A DNA stretch of 64,000 nt from Selaginella tamariscina (GCA_003024785.1 PUQB01000222.1:748157-812156), one strand, 5' to 3'. Counted from the first letter of the stretch, positions 11,785 through 23,860 are shown. The notes: generated from the sequence alone by a model not told the origin. Numbers and translations are program-made.

Positions 11785-13030
11785 CCTCTAATCTGCTGCT
11801 GCTTAACTCCACGTGTCTTCGTTTTCCTTGTGCATAAGTAAGTTTTAAAAATTAAATGTCTAAGCTTGATTAATTTATTTAAGTTCATTTAAAAGTTAAA
11901 TCAAAATCAATTAGAATCTAAAATGAAAACCTATTGTGCTATCACATTCTATTTTAGTGTAATATTTTGAATTCACATTTAAAAATGTATTGTGTGTTTA
12001 ATTTAAACTCACATTTGGATATAGGTTTTGTTTGGATTACACCTTTATAACAACCACTCTATAGAACAACATAATAATTAATTATTCGTTATATAGTTAA
12101 ATTTTAATCATTAAGTAAATGATATAAGTTATTTTTTGTGATTTTCAGATAATCATTTTACAATGTTGAAACATAAATATTGATGTATTCTTAAAGAATT
12201 TTTATATTTTGCAGCTTTAATATGTAAGAGAGAGATTGACAAGAGATTAAAATAAATATAAATTAAGGTAAAAACAACACTAATGAATTCATTATGACAT
12301 TGCAAAATAATAGCAATACGGTGAATTTATCACAACATTAACAATATTATTATTAGTAATATAAAAATTAAATTTATAAATTTTAATATTTAAATTAGCA
12401 AACTCATATAACACTCGTTATAATTAATATTAAGGATTAAAGTGGATGGTGAAACTATAGTAAATAACATGTTGATATAGATGTCTAGATAAATACTATA
12501 GATATTTAGATATATGCCAAAGTGTTGATATAAATACTTATGGATATATTTTTAATTAAATAGTTTAATTTTGTTTGAATATATTAATAATTTTTATTCA
12601 TATTTAAAAGCTATATGTATAACATATACATAAGCATTTAATGTGATTCTTTTATTAGTTCGAATACATTTTTAAATTGTTTAATGGTTATAATGTTATG
12701 TGTCTTCGTATTTAAATACCCTGATTTACCTTTTTAATCACATTAAATAACAAAAAATTGTGTAAAAACCAAAATATTTTTTATTAATACTCTTAAATTA
12801 CGAATGCTAAAGCTATATTAATGTCTAAAAATTTCCATATATATAATTACATACCATGAATTATAACTTAATTATAATTCTTTATTGATTTTGTAAAAGT
12901 TTATTTTAATATTTAATGTTGAAGTGCATGAAGTTTGAAAGTTATATAAACTTCCAGGGGTACGTGTGTGAAAAAGAAAACAGCCACTCTCTCTCTCTTC
13001 TCTCTCTCTCTCTCTTCTCTCTCTATATAT
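11785..13030. other. AT-rich intergenic stretch with a CT/AT microsatellite
   Basis: No coding segment seen on either strand. It ends in a compound CT then AT microsatellite at about 12986-13040, upstream of the glutathione peroxidase gene and possibly in its promoter or 5' leader. Confidence 0.6.
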
Positions 13031-13273
13031 ATATATATATAGCTATTTACTTATTTCTAATATTTATGATAATTTAATTAATCAATTTCATTTTATTATA
13101 AATGAAAAATATATTTAATTAACTATTATATATAAGATTCCGAATATTCTCGATGATATGAGAATTCTCAAATGGGTTCTTCACAAAAGCCATCCAGCAT
13201 ATACGAGATCACCGTTAAGGTGGGTGTTTTTATTTATAAATTTGAATTCTATTTTCTTTCTTTTAAATTCAAT

Positions 13274-13316
13274 TATATATGTGTGTGTGTGTGTGTGTGT
13301 TGTGTGTGTGTATGTG
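13274..13316. repeat. GT microsatellite in glutathione peroxidase intron 1
   Basis: Imperfect GT run inside the 108-nt first intron, close to its acceptor. Confidence 0.8.
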
Positions 13317-13404
13317 TAATTTTTCAGGATTTTACTGGTAAAGACGTGTCTCTTAGTGACTACAGAGGCAAGGTTCTCCTCATTGTCAATGTTGCATCTC
13401 AATG

Positions 13405-13462
13405 GCAAGATCTCTGAGATACACGCAATATGCACAGTTACATATAGTTTATTTCTTTACAG
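13405..13462 (+). other. 58-nt GC-AG intron splitting the catalytic Cys codon
   Basis: The exon ends CTCAATG and the intron begins GCAAGA and ends TTTACAG; the next exon begins TGGTTTC. Only this splice gives Gln-Cys-Gly at the active site; reading through gives Gln-Trp and soon a TGA. Phase, protein match and acceptor all agree. Confidence 0.75.
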
Positions 13463-13982
13463 TGGTTTCACTACAACCAATTATAAGGAGCTGAACGAGC
13501 TGTATGTGAAGTACAAGGACAAAGGTAATTGTTCAAACTAATGTTAAATTATTAAATGGTTTTGTTAAACTATTTAATATAATACTGTGTAATAGTATTA
13601 TAAACACAAAATAACTCTCAATGATTATATTCTATACAGGACTGGAAATACTTGCGTTTCCATGCAACCAGTTTGCTGGGCAGGAACCTGGTTCCAATGA
13701 AGAAATCCAGCAGACTGTGTGTACACGTTTCAAAGCCGAGTTTCCCATCTTTCAGAAAGTAAGTGTATGTATATGCAACACACAAAACACATATGTCTAC
13801 ACACCATATACATACGTGCATCCATATCATCTACACACGTTTCCGTATAGATCCGTATGTGTGTGTGTCTGTTTTCACCCAGACAAAGTCTGTGTTATAT
13901 ATGTATAATGACGTTATGTGTATAGATGCATGTGTATAAAGTATATACAAATAGGCATATATATCAAAACTTATACGTGTGT

Positions 13983-14013
<31 letters not shown>

Positions 14014-14097
14014 TAGTGCGCTTCAGTAGATTATAAATGTTTACATTGACTCTTTAAAGTATGTGTTATGCCTGTGTGAAATCTCTCTCTTCTCAGA

Positions 14098-14122
14098 CCA
14101 CACACACACACACACACACACG
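14098..14122. repeat. CA microsatellite
   Basis: Nearly perfect CA run in the intron before the last recognisable glutathione peroxidase exon; a GT-GA tract lies near 13978-14014 in the same intron. Confidence 0.8.
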
Positions 14123-14354
14123 ACACCTAACAATAAAATTAATTTGTACAGGTTAATGTTAATGGGCAGAAACAGAGTATCTTAAAGAATATTCGAAGAT
14201 TTTATTCTCATGTCTAAAACAAAAAGTTAATTAATTAAAATTACTTACTTAAATTTTACGTTTGCATATGCTAGCGGCATTGCTCTTTGCGTGAGGGTAC
14301 ATCCTTTCATCTTATAAATCGCGGGGTTTTCCTTCTGTTAAAGTAATTAATTAA

Positions 14355-14590
14355 TTAATTATGTATATTTACATACAGCGCACGCCCACATACCGACTGC
14401 TTCGGATTCACAACCAGAACCACGAGGAGCTTTAACGTCCCGCCGTTAGCTTCACGGAGGATTGCCGGATCGTCACTGAATTCTTCGTAGCTTGAATGCT
14501 TCATTATGCCATAACGAAAATAAAATGGATGATTCGAGATGAATAGAACAGTATCTTCGTATCGAACGGTACTGCATACACCATGTATAA

Positions 14591-14641
<51 letters not shown>

Positions 14642-15452
14642 CTCCTTCGTTTTTGGCGTACAGTTTGCTGACGCCTCCGAGGAATCGCCTATACGACAGC
14701 GGGTTTTTCCTTAAATACTTATTCATCTCGATAAGGTCGAGACGTACGCTGCTATCTCTCGAGCAATTCACCATGCGATTCACTTCATTGGCTACGTACC
14801 ATTTATTCAGCATTGGCTCCACTTCACTCTGTACGTCTTGATTTATGGGCAGTACCGCAAATGGATCCTCCTGCAAGAGAGAGAATAAGTACAGACAGTT
14901 TATTAAAGAACATGAAATCTTCAAAAGAACACGATCCCAGCAAGGAAGCATTCACAAGAAGACGAAATTCACAGGCAGACAGAGAGATTCTTCATAGATC
15001 AACACGAATTCACGAACCCAACAAGCTGAGAGATAGAGAGTGAGAGAATCAATACAGATTATTCAAAAGAACATGAAATCCACAGGCACACAGAGAGATT
15101 CTTCATAGATCAACACGAATCCACGAACCCAATAAGCTGAGAGAGAGATAGAGAGAGAATTAATACAGATTATTCAAAAGAACATGAAACTTCACAAGAA
15201 CAAGAAATCCACAGAGATGATCAACACGAATCCACGAACCCAACAAGAGAATTAATACAGATTATTCAAAAGAATGTGAAATCTTCACAAGAACAAGAAA
15301 TCCACAGGCAAACAGAGAGATTCTTCATAGATTAACACGACCCAGCAAGCTAACAAAGAACATGAGATCCAGATCCACACACAGAGAGAGAGAGAGAGAG
15401 AGATTCAACACATTGAGATCCTTTGATCGTGAGGCAGACATGCCCATTGTTG
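14355..15452 (-). CDS. Unidentified spliced minus-strand gene
   Basis: A clear exon runs from an acceptor at about 14872 (CTCTTGCAG before GAGGATCC) through EDPFAVLPINQDVQSEVEP, LDLIEMNKYLRKNPLSYRRF and GVSKLYAKNEGG. A GT/GA microsatellite (14592-14641) follows and is probably an intron. A second coding block, YEDTVLFISNHPFYFRYGIM to LLVVLVVNPKQS, ends at a GTATGT donor near 14386. The open frame passes through the microsatellite as VCVC/ERER, which I take as artefact. A possible first exon with ATG is at 15452 (MGMSASRSKDLNVLNL); the gap between holds the tandem repeat below. I do not recognise the family. Intron-exon structure, and coding blocks of higher GC content than their surroundings, suggest a real gene or recent relic. 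Confidence 0.45.
14592..14641. repeat. CT-CA compound microsatellite
   Basis: About 29 bases of CT followed by about 20 of CA, between two coding blocks of the minus-strand gene; likely intronic. Confidence 0.85.
14885..15345. repeat. Degenerate tandem repeat, unit about 95-160 bp
   Basis: The phrase ACAGATTATTCAAAAGAACA recurs near 15052, 15164 and 15257, with a diverged version near 14891, each followed by CACAGG or AGAAATCC, then TTCATAGAT, CAACACGAAT and CCACGAACCC. Unit length varies because of GA tracts and deletions. It sits in the probable first intron of the unidentified minus-strand gene. Confidence 0.75.
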
Positions 15453-15479
15453 AAGAGCTGTTCTTGAGCGGGTACAGCA

Positions 15480-16360
15480 ACGCAGGAGCTAAGTGGGGGG
15501 TTTAAATTCTTCCTAGCTGAATATACCGGTATTATTCCCCATATGTGTTGCCACGTATGCTATATGCATGCCACCTAGGAGCGTGAAGGAATTCTAGTAC
15601 CTGTCGTTGTTTACATAATATCCGTACTGTAGCTAGACGTTGGCGGGACTAGGGTTTTAGGTTTCACACACGCACACATCCACTCGAGTGTCTTGGGATC
15701 AGCAGACGTGTGTTTAGGGCACATTTGGACTTAATATACAGAAGACCAAATGTACTAAATACAGATTGCCCAGAGGTCTCAGAGGCATGGCACTCACAAA
15801 GCTCTTCCTCTGCCATGGACGAATTCTTAACGTCCGGGACCGCAAGAAGATACGTCAATACATCTCGACGAGCTCAAATCGGAGCTGGGCTATAGACATT
15901 TGACGTATCACATGTTCTCTACACGGTACGAAGTTTGAACCTAGTTCCCGCTTCTTATAAACATGGATTCTTCAGAGGGAAAGCATTCGGCAGGCGCCTC
16001 GGCCATGGTGCGTCACGGCAGCCTGTTTAGATCTTGCCCGCTAAATCTCGAGGCCCGATACCAGATGTGATTGTCCTCGATGTTTGACTTTCTATGGATT
16101 TTCCTTGATTTTGGAGTGATTCTTATGTTGTTTTTTCATCGATTCTAGTGACATCCGTGTTCTTTATGCTTCTTTCCCTGATTTAATCTGCAGCGAGGCG
16201 CTGCCAAGGATCGCTTCGAAATCCAAGGTTAGGGCTTTAAAACTCTGTGTTTTTGGTTTTAAGAGTGATTTTTCGTGTTTTTCATCGATTTGTGTTCTTA
16301 ATGTTCTTTGCCCTGATTCAATGCCAGATGACCCGTCGGCCTTCGAAATCTAAGAACAAG
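15480..16360 (+). other. GC-richer stretch with possible short exons
   Basis: Less AT-rich than its surroundings. Possible splice-bounded pieces are CTGCAG followed by CGAGGCGCTGCCAAGG up to CCAAG/GT near 16191-16228, and a related CTTCGAAATCTAAGAACAAG near 16340-16360. The two share TTCGAAATC, so they may be a small duplication. No protein is recognisable; it could be a 5' leader or promoter between divergently arranged genes. Confidence 0.3.
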
Positions 16361-16399
16361 GTTATAAATATGTATACATAGATAGGCCCAAGAAAATGT

Positions 16400-17640
16400 C
16401 TCTACCTCTGCTCTTCTAGATTTCGAAGCGACTTTTGACGGCTCCTTGAAAAAACAGTATCCTGAAAAAAAAATACACATTATACTGCAACAGTGGGGAG
16501 GCATAACACGGTTCATAACACGGTTCATCTGGAAACTCCACCTCAACTAATGGTCTTTTCCTGTTCAATAGTAAAATTATAATTTGGGGTGTGTATATAT
16601 ATATATATATATATATGTATGTTGTGCGTGTGATATGTTTATCTACGTACACAACATAGGTACTGAGGTGTATATGTGTACCTCGACATCTTCATCAGCA
16701 TCATCATTTTATCCTCATCTTCTTCTCTTCCTCATCTTCATCATTGGCATATTCAAGGATCTAGGAATTTACCATTTAATATTCTTTGTTTCTCATATTC
16801 TATTAACTTCCAACTCTCTTCCTCCTTTGATATTATTTCATTTTCTTTGACTTTCTTTCTTGACGTGGGCTTCTTCTCCTTAGCTTCTTTAAAAAGACAA
16901 TGTTAGAACTACACACACACACAACACATATATATATATATATATGTCTGTGCGTGTATATACCATGTGTGTGTTTGAAAGTATGCATGTAGAGAGAAGA
17001 GAGAGAGAGAGATGCATAAATGTGTATAAACGTGTATCTGTATAAAGATATTCATATGTGTGTGCAGTGACAACGAAGTCGTGTGTATGTATACGCGTGT
17101 GTACACATACACACACAAATAATGCAGGTACCACAGTTTATGTATGTTTATACAAAAATATAATTTCACTCACCTGTAGATCCCTGTTCGACGGTCTTTC
17201 CTATTGGACTTGGTTGACCTCTTTGGTTTCTCAGTGGACTCCTTTAGAGACGAAGTCTCTTTAGGAGTGGATTCCTTACGCCGACTTGGTTTACCATGCA
17301 TCCTCACCCTTGGATTGTACTATGAACCTTCTAGCTCTTGTGTGAAATTTATTCTCTTTGTGCAACTCAAAACATATACAATTATAATAAGAATATAATA
17401 CATGTGTAATATACTATTTTATATGTTATATAGGTCTGTGGTATATATATTGTACATTAATTAGATAAACTTACCTTGATAACGGATAATCCATAACTTA
17501 GCCGAACATTACATAATTCTGAAACCCAAACACACGCATCAGATTCTTCACATACACCGTGCTTGATATGGTAAATATCAAATATAAATAGCACAGTTGA
17601 TAATATATCGAGATAAGAAGAGGAAGCGTGGAAAACCAAT
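16400..17640 (-). CDS. Unidentified spliced gene, charged protein, minus strand
   Basis: Reading the minus strand, several coding-like blocks are separated by microsatellite-bearing AT-rich pieces. The block near 17620-17470 ends YGLSVIK at a GTAAGTTT donor. The block 17310-17178 gives GKPSRRKESTPKETSSLKES, then EKPKRSTKSNRKDRR before a GTGAG donor. The block 16900-16700 gives KEAKEKKPTSRKKVKENEII, then SKEEESWKLIEYE. The block 16565-16480 gives LNRKRPLVEVEFPDEP. The Lys/Glu/Ser-rich composition suggests a nuclear or chromatin-associated protein, but I recognise no domain. TA and GT microsatellites at 16593-16620 and 16913-16975 lie between blocks. Confidence 0.35.
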
Positions 17641-18070
17641 AATATGCTGACATTTTTACTTTCTAATAATTTATTTTTTCTTAATTAAATACAAACCATT
17701 TATTTATTTATTTATTTATTTATTATCTCTGTATACAAGGTTGTGCTATATGTTTAGAAGGATTAAAGCCAAAGATGAAGGCCGTGTACACACGCATGTG
17801 AACCACCCCAAGTGGATAAGCCAAACCTTATACCTGCAGTTACGTATTAAGAGATACGGTTATCTCTTGTATACACCCTTCAACATAATATGCACATCCT
17901 GCACACACACACACACAGATGTAAAGGAAACTTACTGCAACATCATGGCATTCCGTGTGTATATTCGAATGAAATATGATGGATGCAGTCACGAGATGTT
18001 GTACACATAAATTAGTTAATATTGATGTGCCGGGGCGGCTCAAATAATCTGAGTTTAAAATCTGAGTCAA
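17640..18070. other. Non-coding stretch
   Basis: A TTTA run at 17698-17724 and a CA run at 17900-17918. Short open frames on both strands show no recognisable protein. Confidence 0.5.
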
Positions 18071-18084
18071 CTCGAGTCAACGAG

Positions 18085-18300
18085 TTCAACTGAGTTAGTC
18101 GACAGTCAATGGAAACAAACCACAACAAGTTCGTGACAAAAGGTTTACAAAGGCAACGTCGGTCAATGGGCCTTCAAAGAAAGACGGACAACAAATATTC
18201 AATGATGGTAAAGGATATTTCAACGCCGGTCAATGAAAAGTACGTAATGCTGGTCGATGTACAAGTCAATGTCAATCAACTTAATGGTCATCAAAGGTCA
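18085..18300 (+). repeat. Dispersed GTCAATG motif cluster
   Basis: GTCAATG or GTCAAC-like words recur many times (for example near 18102, 18151, 18228, 18265, 18270, 18297), giving a loose, irregularly spaced cluster. It opens a 90-residue frame of no recognisable family. GTCAA words are also the core of W-box sites, but the spacing gives no evidence for regulation. Confidence 0.35.
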
Positions 18301-18419
18301 ATCTCAGAAAAGTTTGCCACGAACCTTTTTGAGGTTCACCACGAACACTACTTGCCACATGTCATTTGTATCAATATCTAGTTAACAGCATGGTTTACAA
18401 GAGGAAATGGCACTGCAGT

Positions 18420-19340
18420 AAAGTTTGTTTTTATGCTTTTCATTTTGTGACAAGGGTTCTTGGAGGCTAAGCAATGACAAGAATGAAAGCCATGGGGAGG
18501 CACTAGTAGAACCGGCCATGGGTGTCACTGTGGGCATTCAAAATATTCCTCATGATGCGTGAACACAACTTTGCATTGAGGGCGTCTCTCCAATTCAATT
18601 CACAACAAAAGAAGAAATCTAAAAGATAAATAATTAGAGGTGTGGATACCCTCGTAACAATAATTGTGCTTGGGACATTTGGTACAATGGTGAGATCTTC
18701 GATATCGATTTTAGTGACAATCTTCAGCCATGATGTGAGTGGATTTTGACAGAGCACATGAAGGCTAGATTCGTGGAGATACAACTCAGGCACATGCAAG
18801 AGATTGATTATAGTGCACCCCATCTAGGTGTGATGTCCACAGCGGATATATGTGGTCGACAAGGAGGACGAGTAATAAGACTATTTAAATTTTTATTTGA
18901 AGTATTAAAGAACATGGCTCTTCATATGAGTAATTATTAATTTGGTTGTGAAGCACATGCATGAAAGTAAATCCCGATGTAAGTATGTAGCAACAAAACA
19001 AATTGGCATCTTCTGAAAAGATGGCATGTATCAGCGGGAAAGAGATTGTGTGCATGCATTTGTCATTGCTGGCATAAGTTGACCCTTGACTAAAACCAGA
19101 AGCACGACAAATCACATAGGCACTAACTCTATATTCAACAGTCGAATGGTGCAAAGATTTTGGACAATAGTATTTCTTGTATATCCATACTTTTGAATTT
19201 CTAAAGAGGATTTTTTGTATCTTCACAGGAGCACGAGAGAGGATAAAGTGTTGCAAATGGAATATGTATATTGATTCATACTCATACATATGTAGTTTTT
19301 TTTTCATGATCTTTGTGATGTCAAAAGCAGCAAAAGTGCA
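18420..19340 (+). pseudogene. Unidentified decayed coding region
   Basis: A plus-strand frame with scattered stops gives protein-like pieces: GVDTLVTIIVLGTFGTMVRS near 18640-18700; then KHMHESKSRCKYVATKQIGI and YQRERDCVHAFVIAGIS near 18950-19080; then STREDKVLQMEYVY. The hydrophobic first piece could be membrane-spanning. I cannot name the family. Stops at likely Trp positions suggest a dead copy. Confidence 0.3.
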
Positions 19341-19629
19341 GTAGGCAAGATGTGACGTCGACTTCTTATTTCATGAATGAGTCATGAACGAGTTAATCAA
19401 GAGTCTCCATGTGAAAATAAACAAGGAGGCAACGACAATTTGTTTAAGGAATGTCATTCAGAACCAATAGCACAAGATTCAGAGAAGATCATCCAGTAGA
19501 ACAGGCCAAGCTACATGAGGAGGTTGAGAAGCAAGACCATCAAATAAGGTAGTTGGTAGAGAGTGGATGAGGCAAAAAACTCCAAGGCTCCACAACAAAT
19601 AGAAGTAAAGAGCTGAGGAACACTAAATG

Positions 19630-20900
19630 AATGACAAATGATGAACTGTTCTTCATGGCCACTGAAATTGCAGAGGAAAGATGTTCGTTAGGGTTGACCG
19701 ACGATAAACAATATTTACTTGAGGATGAAACAAAGGAGGGCCCTCTTAAATGGGGGCTTCTAATGGCAAAGAGGGAAGGGTGGATTGGAGTTGAGTCAAC
19801 TTTTGCATATTTGTAGGAAAGCCTCAAATCAATAATGACTTGGCAAACAAATAAGTGGCCTATTACTCTGATTTCGTAAAATAGCTCATGGGGTGAATGT
19901 CTCCAAGTCAAATGTAAAAGATCCTGGTGGACTTTTTAACGCTATGCATGAGCTCATTATAAGGACCTAGATGCAACTGGAAGTCTTGGACCTATAGAAC
20001 CATACATTGTGTACATACGAGATAAGAAGGACATGGAGTGGTGTAGTGTTCTTGTGGGTCAGAAACAATGTGTTTGCTCCTTCTACATTGATCCACGTGT
20101 AGATGGCAAGAGGGAAGACATGTATTCCATTATGGAGAAAGTGTTATTGTGTGCTTTGAAGGATGAGACTTTCTGTGTGGGGCCCTTGTGAAACGATCTC
20201 TCTTCTCCCTTTGTTGCAAGTCATCGACAAATCAAATTTGCACTTTGAAAGTATAAAGAGTGTCATCCAACATGCTTATTGTGCTACCTTCATAGGACGA
20301 AATGGTCATCGATATATTAAAGGAAGCATCAATCCAAATTGATGTGACAAAGAAGATTTCGGGAAAGCTTGGTGAATGCTACCCTTTCACAGACAAAGAA
20401 ACAAGGGTGGCATACAACATTTTGAATAACATCATGTGGTATATGCCAAAGAAGATGCAACAAGAGGCTTGCATGGTAAAATACTACAGCGAGTTCTCGA
20501 TGTTTAAGACATGTTTCCTTGTTGAAAACAAGTGCGCTACCTTGGTAAAGGGCAAAGACATTCAAAAGAAGGGCATGAAACTGATAGAAACCTTGAACAT
20601 ATGCTGTGAAGAGGAAAGATGGATGGATGGTAATGACGGAATGGATAATGAGACTGTTTTGCAAGTATAGAACACACCTAAACATAGGAAAAGTATTGCA
20701 GGGAGCCAATAAAAGAAAAAAAGAACATGTAAATTAAATACTGTAGTTGCTTTGGTTTACTTGCATTTGTTTGGACAGAATCCCTAGCACCCACTGTGAG
20801 AAGGGCCATCATGGACACCTTGCTTGAGGATCAAATTAATGAGGAAGAAGAAAAGGATAGCAAAGATGATGATAATGAGAGGAACCAAAGGGCCATGTGA
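19630..20900 (+). pseudogene. Unidentified decayed open frames upstream of the FCP1-like domain
   Basis: Consecutive fragments in the plus direction: 19631-19816 (61 aa), 20009-20191 (KKDMEWCSVLVGQKQCVCSF, YIDPRVDGKREDMYSIMEKV), 20302-20670 (122 aa; GKLGECYPFTDKETRVAYN, MWYMPKKMQQEACMVKYYSE), then an acidic Glu/Asp-rich stretch to 20900. They read as one protein broken by stops and frameshifts. I do not recognise a domain. They lead into the FCP1-like segment in the same direction and may be its N-terminal part. Confidence 0.4.
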
Positions 20901-21103
20901 AGAAAAAGGGGAAAGGTCTCATGCATGACCATGATTCAACAAAAAGAAAACAAAAAAAAAGTGAAATACCATTCTCCATTTATTTTTATTAACTTCAATT
21001 ACAACTTTGCAAAAGTTAGTATTTTCCTAGGTCGACATAGGAATCAACAAAATACAAGTAAACCTAAAGAAGAATGCTGAAAATACAAGTGGTGTTGATA
21101 TAG

Positions 21104-21900
21104 TTGCCTCACCAAAGAGAGATCCAACCCTCGATTCAAATGACGATGAAAGTAGTGAGGATTAAAACAAGACACTTCTCAAACTCTAAAATGAATACAT
21201 ATGATGATGAAGAGGAAAAAGTCTTTTCTGCAATTTATTTATTTTTTTCACGGTTAGAGGCAATTGTAGTGAAGGAGTCAATGACCACGCACTCTTTGAA
21301 CAAGGCACTCCAAGATGCGGAACTTGGAGAGCCTGCACGAAAACAATGTTGTTCATATGCGCCGCAACTAGCAACGTCCATGCCTAATAAAAAGAATCGG
21401 CATTCCTCCTTGTTAATAATGTCCTGCACTTATGGCAGTATTGATTGGTCAATTGGTGGATCCAAAAGAAAACTCATCACGATCCTTGACCTAAACAGTG
21501 TGCTAGGACACAAACACAAAAATAATGAGTCACAGAAAGTGGTGAAATATGACCTTCAAAGGTCATGCTACTGGATTGAACACTCATGGACTCAAAACTA
21601 CCTCCATTTTCTCAATGAGAAAGACATTCCTATTATTATGGACCACAAGAATGCACAAGAATGTATACTCCCATCGCCAAGGTGTGGTATCAAAAGAACA
21701 TTGCATGAGTATCAACAACATGGATGTGTTGGATCCACACCAATGCTACTTTATAAAGGACAAAATGATCATTCTTAACCACATTTATAAGATGCATGGA
21801 AGTAATAACATTGACATTCTGCTAGTTGATGGCAGCCCTTACAAGTCTTTGGTCAATCATGTCATATGCTCTCTTCACCAAAAACATATGATCCCTTAAG
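21104..21900 (+). pseudogene. FCP1/NIF-like HAD phosphatase domain, degenerate
   Basis: The 224-aa frame 21104-21778 contains LITILDLNSVLGH (Asp at about 21488), equivalent to the catalytic DxD(T/G) loop of the FCP1/NLI-interacting-factor phosphatases. It is followed by YLHFLNEKDIPIIMDHKNAQ in the position of the family's 'G.WSS....N' segment. The frame then shifts; in the 21549-21899 frame come LDPHQCYFIKD and NIDILLVDGSPYKSLVNH, matching the conserved lysine and the 'LLVDDSPYK' motif. The second catalytic Asp is Asn and the DD motif is DG, so phosphatase activity is unlikely. Further decayed sequence runs to about 22270. Confidence 0.65.
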
Positions 21901-22279
21901 GAAGCTTCGGTCGATGCTAGGAAGATTTACTACACAGGGTTCAACACTACATTCTGTGTTTTTTGGAGAAGACAAAGGATAAGGGCAAAAACATGCCTCT
22001 GAAAGCGTACATGAAGAAGTACCCACTAGATCGCAAATAGTTTCAACATTTGTTCAATTGAAAACATGTCCACAACAAGGAGTGGCATTACCAATATGAC
22101 TGCAGGTGAACAAATGTTCAAGGACATGTTTGTCAAATTAAAAACTCTTGAATAGACACCTTCAACATGAGAGTTATTTAAGTTTGTAGAGATGTGCAAG
22201 TATGAAGGCAAGAACAAGCAAACATTGCGAAATTGGTATGATAGACTGTAACAAGGGCTTTTGCATTTTGTAGTCACCA

Positions 22280-23075
22280 CAAATAAATGATGCTTTTCAA
22301 GATCTCATATTTGTCGATATTTTACAAATGCTATGCATGTAAAATGTACATTTACTTGTATATATGACCTATATTGATTCTAACTTGCTAAAAGTAAATA
22401 AATCACATGTCGTGTCACAAGCACTTCTTGTCAGGAGATTGAATAGATTTCTACTACCAATTGACATACAAATTGAATTACTAATAGCCACTTATAATTT
22501 TTAATTTCACATATATGGAGATTCAACAATCTTTTTAGTGCAAATCCATTATATTTCACTTTTACTCTAGCAAGTCTCCATTGGTCTCACTAAGTAGTTA
22601 TACATTTCATTGTATGTATATTTATGTGCTAATAATCAAATTATTTTATTTGCTTCATGTGGAACCATTGTTTGAAGTGACATACAAAATAATATCTCAT
22701 GATGAATGTTATTTCTTGCTGCCTAAAACATTAACACAAGTTGCAAGTAGTGCTAATATTATAACGAGATGCATCTTGTTGTATTGGATACTTTACATTA
22801 ACTATCAATTAATATATTATATTAATAATATTTAATTAATTCATCTTAATATTATTTTAATATTATTTATTTATAATTCTATTTATTATTTATTTATACA
22901 TTTAAAAATAAATGGCAAAACTTATTTTTTGCTACTGTATTAATATATGGTTTTATATAACTTTTTGAAAACTTATATTAAATTTAAATATATTTAAAAA
23001 TCAATGAATATTATATTTAAATTGATATGCATATACACTGATTTTATAAAATACATTGAGCATAAACCCTACATG
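22280..23075. other. AT-rich intergenic stretch
   Basis: No recognisable coding sequence. The density of A/T rises towards 22800-23030. Confidence 0.6.
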
Positions 23076-23084
23076 TTAGAATTG

Positions 23085-23860
23085 TAACCCAAAGGGTTAA
23101 CATGCTCTTTGCAACAGTGTTGTCATGTGTTAAAGAATGGGCCTTCCATTGCATAAACTTGTGGGTATAGCTACAAATGGATGCAATGCAATGCAAGGTA
23201 TTAGATCAAGTTTAGTTACACAATTCAAACAAGTTATTCCTCATCTAGTGGTTGTGCATTGTATTGCACATAAGGAGGATTCCCAATACTTAAAGATTTG
23301 GAGGCTTTAACAAGGAGTGTGAGTGGTTTGGGTTGGTAGATTTTCTCAAAGATTGCAACTCCTACAATACACCCATATATGTGCGTGAGTGTATACATAA
23401 CTAAAATAATCTAGCATGAGAATCTAGAATATGTGAATTTCTACATTCAGTAGAACAAATATTCAAGCTCAAGAGACTCAGTTTGCTTTGAATGCACAAC
23501 ATTCACTAGCCCTCTCAGGGAAAAGTGGTGGAGAGGATTGTTTTGGTAATGATAGTGATGAGCATAAACTACTTGCTAGCTTCAAAAGACTAGAGGTACA
23601 ATTTTTATTTCATTTTCTTATTGATGTTTTGTTGGAGTTAAATCATTTGAACAAGAGGTTCCAAAGCATGAAGGTTGAAATAGCAAGAATTACTTCCACG
23701 GTGCAGGGCACTTGCCATATTCTGAGAGTAGAATTTTTAAGAAACCATTTGGAAAGGAAGTAGCTTATTTTTTCAAGTTTTGGGAGAATGTCCAATAGCA
23801 CAATGGAGCATTTTGTTACACAGATGATGCAGGTTTTGCACATTATTATCAGCTTACATG
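23085..23860 (+). pseudogene. hAT-type transposase-derived remnant
   Basis: Decayed plus-strand fragments in order: SDGCNAMQGIRSSLVTQFKQ, then HLVVVHCIAHKE (23170-23275), matching the 'SDGA....G....L......H..HC.AH' core of hAT-related zinc-finger (ZNF862/C17orf113-like) proteins; SQGKVVERIVLVM (about 23512-23552), matching 'WLSRGKVLERL'; and LIDVLLELNHLNKRFQS with ITSTVQGTCHILRVEFLRNH (23620-23755), matching 'LADVL..LN.LN..FQ'. Stops and frameshifts are frequent. It is a fossil with no terminal repeats that I could define. Confidence 0.65.

Larger units (their letters stand above)
13172..14170 (+). pseudogene. Glutathione peroxidase (plant phospholipid-hydroperoxide type), 3'-truncated
   Basis: Exons: 13172-13219 (MGSSQKPSSIYEITVK), 13328-13404, 13463-13524, 13640-13758 and the start of a fifth at 14152. 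Joined in phase they carry the family motifs KVLLIVNVAS, then Gln and the catalytic Cys, then Gly-Phe; [20 protein letters not shown]; and [12 protein letters not shown], ending VNVNG. Cys replaces selenocysteine, as usual in plants, where these enzymes reduce peroxides with thioredoxin. There is no transit peptide, so a cytosolic form is implied. The catalytic Cys codon is split by the intron 13405-13462, which starts GC rather than GT. The C-terminal half, including the catalytic Trp region, is not found after 14170, so the locus is truncated or rearranged. Exon lengths of 77, 62 and 119 nt keep the frame open. Confidence 0.8.

Noticed and set aside
14539..14841. Frames with Ser-Leu or His-Thr runs here and at 32627-32978, 46764-47048 and 48605-49057
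   Set aside because: The repetitive residues are CT, CA and GT microsatellites translated; only the flanking exon parts described elsewhere are supported.
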